From CAYLOP01 sp964385305 (GTDB lineage Bacteria; Chloroflexota; Anaerolineae; Anaerolineales; E44-bin32): a stretch of 9,279 nucleotides of DNA. The position numbers and the translations under genes were made by a program. The stretch lies in NCBI GenBank assembly GCA_964385305.1, contig CAYLOP010000124.1:1-9279 (forward strand). The letters are read 5' to 3'. The notes below the pieces were generated by a model. The model searched no databases. It saw only the letters and a list, made by a program, of their open reading frames with translations, and was not told the origin of the DNA. This document shows positions 6,262 through 9,279 of the stretch, piece by piece (positions within the stretch are counted from its first letter, which is position 1; the number at the start of each line of letters is the position of its first letter).

Positions 6262-7494
6262 TCAGCGACGGCTTGTCGGCAATCTCAACGTAAATGTGCT
6301 CCCCTTGTCCTCTTCGCTCTCGACCTCAATAAGCCCCTGATGCGAATGAGCAATGCGTTGTGCGATGACCAATCCCAAACCGGTGCCGATAGTTTTCTCT
6401 GCGTGATTCGGAACTCGATAGAAACGATCAAATATTACCGGCAGACTCTCTGCAGGGATACCGAGACCATTATCTTCGACAGCAAGTACAAGTTCAGCAT
6501 TCTCATGTGTGAGATGCACACGAATATACCCGCCTGGCCTATTGTATTTAATGGCGTTGGTTAGGAGATTCAACAATAGTTGCTTGAGCCGGTTGCGATC
6601 TCCTTGCACGGGAGAGAGGTCGTGGTCGATTCTAGTTTCCAGCATGACCTGGCTGGCTTCTGCCTGCGAACGGATGATCTCGAGGCATTCTAAGATCAAA
6701 CCCTCAATATGGACGGGTTCATGCGTGAACTGTGCTCGACCTGATTCGAGACGTGCTAATTCCAAGAAATCGCTGGTCATTTCATGAAGACGTTGGACTT
6801 CGCGGTAGACTGTTGTGCAGAGTTTTTTGCTTTGGGCTTCTCCCAGATCCGGTCGTTGTAAGAGATTTGATGCCGCCATGAGCGAAGAAAGCGGAGTGCG
6901 CAGTTCGTGGACCATCTCAGCAATCAAATCGCTTTGTTGGAACAGGCGGCTGTTTTGGATTGCGATCGCTGCTTGTGCCGCAAGGGATTGGAGCATGCGA
7001 AGATCCTCTTCGTCAAAGGATCCCTCGCGCTTGTTAACGGTCTCAATGACACCCAGGGTGTTATCGTTAGTTACCAAGGGTGCGCCCATGAGCGTTCGCG
7101 TGTAGAAATGAGTCTGGACGTCGACTTCTACGAAGAAGCGCGGGTCACCTTGGGCGTCATGGACGAGAAGAGGTTTTCGATTCTTGAAGATCCAGCCAGC
7201 AATGCTATTCTCCACAGGCACGGGTGTACGGGAAAAACCCTCTCCCCGTAAGCCGGTTGCTGCTTCGAAGTAGAGGTGATTTGTCTTGGGATCATAAAGC
7301 AAGAGCGAGGAGGCTTCGCTCTCTGTCATCTCCTGCGCTGCGTCAACGATCCGCTGCAGCAGGGTCCTCAGGTCCAGTGTTGAAACCATGTCTGTGGTAA
7401 GTTCAACAAGCCTGGCATAACGCTTCAGAAGACGGGGATAATTCCGGATAGCTGAGTCGTCGCGCGCTGAACGCTCATTGTGTGGATCACTCAC
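6262..7494 (-). CDS. Soluble GAF-domain sensor histidine kinase
   Basis: The product from the chosen GTG has 410 residues. A GAF sensor domain fills about 30-182. A HisKA dimerisation domain follows with phospho-acceptor H196 in MVHELRTPLSS. The HATPase domain shows the N box LLNLLTNAIKYN (N313), G1 box DNGLGIP (341-347) and G2 box GTGLGL (370-375). There is no membrane span, so it senses a cytoplasmic ligand or partner. The GTG at 7494 overlaps the sirtuin stop by 8 bases and has GAGG six bases upstream. An in-frame ATG at 7554 would add 20 residues rich in Cys, His and Trp lying wholly inside the sirtuin gene, which is less likely. It is the last gene of the operon whose upstream member carries a receiver domain, the likely phosphorylation partner (inferred). 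Confidence 0.92.
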   Translation of the reverse strand: MSDPHNERSARDDSAIRNYPRLLKRYARLVELTTDMVSTLDLRTLLQRIVDAAQEMTESEASSLLLYDPKTNHLYFEAATGLRGEGFSRTPVPVENSIAGWIFKNRKPLLVHDAQGDPRFFVEVDVQTHFYTRTLMGAPLVTNDNTLGVIETVNKREGSFDEEDLRMLQSLAAQAAIAIQNSRLFQQSDLIAEMVHELRTPLSSLMAASNLLQRPDLGEAQSKKLCTTVYREVQRLHEMTSDFLELARLESGRAQFTHEPVHIEGLILECLEIIRSQAEASQVMLETRIDHDLSPVQGDRNRLKQLLLNLLTNAIKYNRPGGYIRVHLTHENAELVLAVEDNGLGIPAESLPVIFDRFYRVPNHAEKTIGTGLGLVIAQRIAHSHQGLIEVESEEDKGSTFTLRLPTSRR

Positions 7495-8257
7495 GTAGCA
7501 CCTCATCCACGATCGATGGCAAGACAACGGCAACATTTTGGCGGAATACGACACTCGCTCGCTCGTCGAGGTAGGTTGGCTCGTTGTTGATGATGATTAG
7601 CTTTGCTCCAGCATTGAGCGGTTCGATCGGCAGCAACGATGCAGGTGTTACCTCAAGAGATGAACCCACTACTAAGATGAGATCACTACGGGCGAATAAT
7701 TGATGCGCCTTGGATACAATTTCATAGGGCAACTGCTCGCCAAAAAGCACGGCATTTGGTTTTAAGATGCCGTCACACTTTGGACAGCGCGGTACGATAC
7801 CGGATCGTGCGAAATCGAGGATGATTTCATCTGTTGGGTACTTCGTATAACAGGAAACACAGGTGGCCTCGCGCAGATGGCCATGGATTTCAAGCACCAT
7901 CTTTGATCCGGCGCGTTTGTGCAGATTATCGATATTTTGTGTGACAATGCCTGCAAGGTAGCCGGCTTCTTCAAGTTGCGCGAGTGCTAGATGGGCTGGG
8001 TTTGGGACGGCGTCGAGCAATTTTCGTGCGAGCGGGTGTATCCAAGCATAGAATAGGTCGGGACTGTAGCGGAAGGCAGCGAGAGAAGCAACTTCCATGG
8101 GGTCGAAGCGTTCCCACAAACCTGAACCGGGGGAACGGAAATCAGGGATACCCGAAGGAGTCGATATACCAGCGCCTGTCAGCGCAGCAGTGTGTTTGGC
8201 CGCTCGAAATAGGTCTCTAGCTTGCTGAACCTTTTGGGCTGGGATAGCCATACTCAC
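7487..8257 (-). CDS. NAD-dependent protein deacetylase, sirtuin (class U-like)
   Basis: Sirtuins remove acyl groups from lysines while consuming NAD. The 256-residue protein has every expected element: GAGIS at 28-32, PDFR at 38-41, TQNID at 106-110, catalytic H125, four zinc cysteines at 133, 136, 158 and 161, GSS at 198-200 and NNE at 224-226. The layout closely resembles the Thermotoga Sir2 (class U). The Y-x-x-R pair that marks desuccinylase-type class III enzymes is absent, since Y70 is followed by A-W-I, so deacetylation is the likelier activity. The start is GTG at 8257, overlapping the upstream stop as GTGA, with AAGGAGG 13 bases before it; the ATG two codons later is an alternative. 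It lies between the receiver-ATPase and the histidine kinase, overlapping both reading frames, so all three should be made together. Confidence 0.94.
   Translation of the reverse strand: MSMAIPAQKVQQARDLFRAAKHTAALTGAGISTPSGIPDFRSPGSGLWERFDPMEVASLAAFRYSPDLFYAWIHPLARKLLDAVPNPAHLALAQLEEAGYLAGIVTQNIDNLHKRAGSKMVLEIHGHLREATCVSCYTKYPTDEIILDFARSGIVPRCPKCDGILKPNAVLFGEQLPYEIVSKAHQLFARSDLILVVGSSLEVTPASLLPIEPLNAGAKLIIINNEPTYLDERASVVFRQNVAVVLPSIVDEVLRE
7499..7504 (-). promoter_or_regulatory. Ribosome binding site deciding the kinase start
   Basis: The minus strand reads GAGGTG. Its GAGG core is six bases before the GTG at 7494, inside the last codons of the sirtuin gene, and it supports that start over the in-frame ATG at 7554. 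Confidence 0.55.
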
Positions 8258-9279
8258 GAGGCGACTCTATCCTCCTTAGGATGCAGGTGAACCGCCACAT
8301 GCTCAGCAAGTTTGCGGAGTTGATCACTCACAAGACTATCAGGCTGTGAGATCACTAATGGTGTCCCAGATTGGGATGATTGATGGGCTTGCTCGGGAGC
8401 AGGGGAGATGATGCCTCCCAATTCAATACCTAATTCGGTCTCCACCTGCCGCCAAGGAATTTGTAAGCTCGTTCTGACTCGATTGATAAGTGCAAGGCTC
8501 AATTTTTGGCGAGGCACGCCATCGCGCTCGATCTGTTCAATGAGGGTGCGGCCGATGACATTAGAGGGGAAGACCGGTTCGACAACCACAATGATGTGAT
8601 CGCAAAGCTGGATCAAAGGGCTTGCGAATGGTTTGAGCCCGCTGCCAAAATCCACGATCAAAGCCGTACACATGGTTGCTAGGTTCTTAACGATCGCCTC
8701 CATCTGGGGTACGGATTGCTGGAGCATGCTTTCGTTGGGTTGTGAGGAAGAAAGAAGGAGGCGTAATCCCGTGGGATGGTTGATGATTTCCGTGTCGACC
8801 GATCGCAGGTGGATGTCTTTGAGGGATCGCTTGAGCAGATTCGAAACACCATCTGAGTGTGGAATATTAAGCTCGAGGGCGATGGTGCCATGCCCGGGGT
8901 TTAATTCCGCAAGGATCACATCCTGGGATTGCTGTTTGAGAAGAATGCTGACATTCATGGCAAGTGTTGATGTGCCTAAACCCGCGCGAGAGCCGATAAA
9001 ACCGATGATTCGGGCTCTGTCCGAGGATGAAATGCGTGTTTGAGCTGTGCGTGTTAGAACGGCTTTAACATGTGCGGTGAGTTCTGCAGGGTGGGTGGGT
9101 TTTGTGAGATAGTCGTCAACCCCAGCTTCGAAACCGGCGACTTTGTCATCCACCATGGTCTTCGCAGTGAACATGATGATGGGAATGTGGGAAAGGGCAG
9201 GATCATCTCGAAGGCGGCGTGTTACCTCAAACCCATCGAGATCCGGCATCATGACATCGAGCAATATGAGGTCTGGCTG
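8254..9279 (-). CDS. Receiver domain fused to degenerate MinD/TadZ (CpaE)-like ATPase, 5' partial
   Basis: The reading frame is open to the right edge, where it begins inside a receiver domain (QPDLILLDVMMPDLDG), so the true start lies outside; 341 residues are visible. The receiver keeps its phosphorylatable Asp (codon 9256-9258), the conserved Thr in MFTA and the Lys in YLTKP. After a linker comes a MinD/ParA-fold domain of the TadZ/CpaE kind, which localises type IVc (Tad) pilus machinery in other bacteria. Its deviant Walker A reads GSRAGLGTST (8965-8994): both lysines expected in KGGxGKT are replaced, by Arg and Thr. The A' region reads AELNPGHG instead of a DxDP form. Nucleotide hydrolysis is therefore doubtful, as is known for atypical TadZ proteins. 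The gene overlaps the sirtuin by four bases. Tad pilus genes are not visible here, so the output process is unproven. Confidence 0.87.
   Translation of the reverse strand, partial: QPDLILLDVMMPDLDGFEVTRRLRDDPALSHIPIIMFTAKTMVDDKVAGFEAGVDDYLTKPTHPAELTAHVKAVLTRTAQTRISSSDRARIIGFIGSRAGLGTSTLAMNVSILLKQQSQDVILAELNPGHGTIALELNIPHSDGVSNLLKRSLKDIHLRSVDTEIINHPTGLRLLLSSSQPNESMLQQSVPQMEAIVKNLATMCTALIVDFGSGLKPFASPLIQLCDHIIVVVEPVFPSNVIGRTLIEQIERDGVPRQKLSLALINRVRTSLQIPWRQVETELGIELGGIISPAPEQAHQSSQSGTPLVISQPDSLVSDQLRKLAEHVAVHLHPKEDRVAS
8271..8277 (-). promoter_or_regulatory. Ribosome binding site of the sirtuin gene
   Basis: AAGGAGG on the minus strand lies within the end of the receiver-ATPase gene, 13 bases before the GTG at 8257 and 19 before the alternative ATG at 8251. 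The spacing is long for either, and favours the GTG. Confidence 0.5.

Noticed and set aside
6255..6273. AGCCG/CGGCT inverted repeat between the convergent mutL and kinase genes, considered as a shared terminator
   Set aside because: The stem is only 5 bp with a 9-base loop, it reaches into the kinase coding end, and no T-run follows on either strand.
7495..7554. Longer kinase form starting at the ATG at 7554
   Set aside because: The added residues lie wholly within the sirtuin gene and look like shadow translation, while the GTG at 7494 has a well-placed Shine-Dalgarno.
1..9279. Search for CRISPR arrays, transposase genes, tRNA or rRNA genes and phage genes
   Set aside because: No regularly spaced repeats, transposase motifs, tRNA-like cloverleaf or rRNA signatures were seen by eye.

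Overview
The window is a compact bacterial chromosome segment of moderate GC content. Eight genes are complete and one runs off the right edge. All are on the minus strand except mutL. Several traits fit a member of the Chloroflexota (Anaerolineae-like): a receiver domain fused to a TadZ/CpaE-type ATPase, a YugP-type metalloprotease beside a Ctp protease, and an IpdA/GctA-like CoA-transferase subunit. This placement is an inference from family resemblance; no rRNA or other marker is present.

Layout from left to right. Positions 1-350 hold no gene that can be supported. Positions 351-2354 hold two envelope proteases read leftward: an S41 carboxyl-terminal processing protease, then a membrane zinc metallopeptidase. 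A perfect 8-bp inverted repeat lies directly in front of the S41 ribosome binding site. Positions 2430-4136 hold a translationally coupled leftward trio: a HAD-family pyrimidine-5'-nucleotidase-like phosphatase, a 75-residue single-span membrane protein, and a CoA-transferase A (alpha) subunit without a B subunit nearby. Positions 4137-4501 are a divergent intergenic region with a convincing mutL promoter (TATAAT, 17-bp spacer, short leader, strong Shine-Dalgarno). mutL (4502-6229, rightward) encodes an endonuclease-type mismatch-repair protein.

Positions 6262-9279 hold an overlapping leftward operon: a receiver-plus-degenerate-MinD/TadZ protein (5' end outside the window), a class U-like sirtuin, and a soluble GAF histidine kinase. 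Its kinase converges on mutL with only 32 bp between the stop codons. The kinase and the receiver are an obvious candidate signalling pair, and the sirtuin between them, overlapping both reading frames, is the most intriguing piece of context. No RNA gene, insertion sequence, CRISPR array or phage feature was seen. Nothing here is clearly a new system. The points best worth following are the kinase-sirtuin-receiver operon, the loss of the signature lysines in the ATPase, the operator-like palindrome before the S41 gene, and the orphan CoA-transferase subunit.
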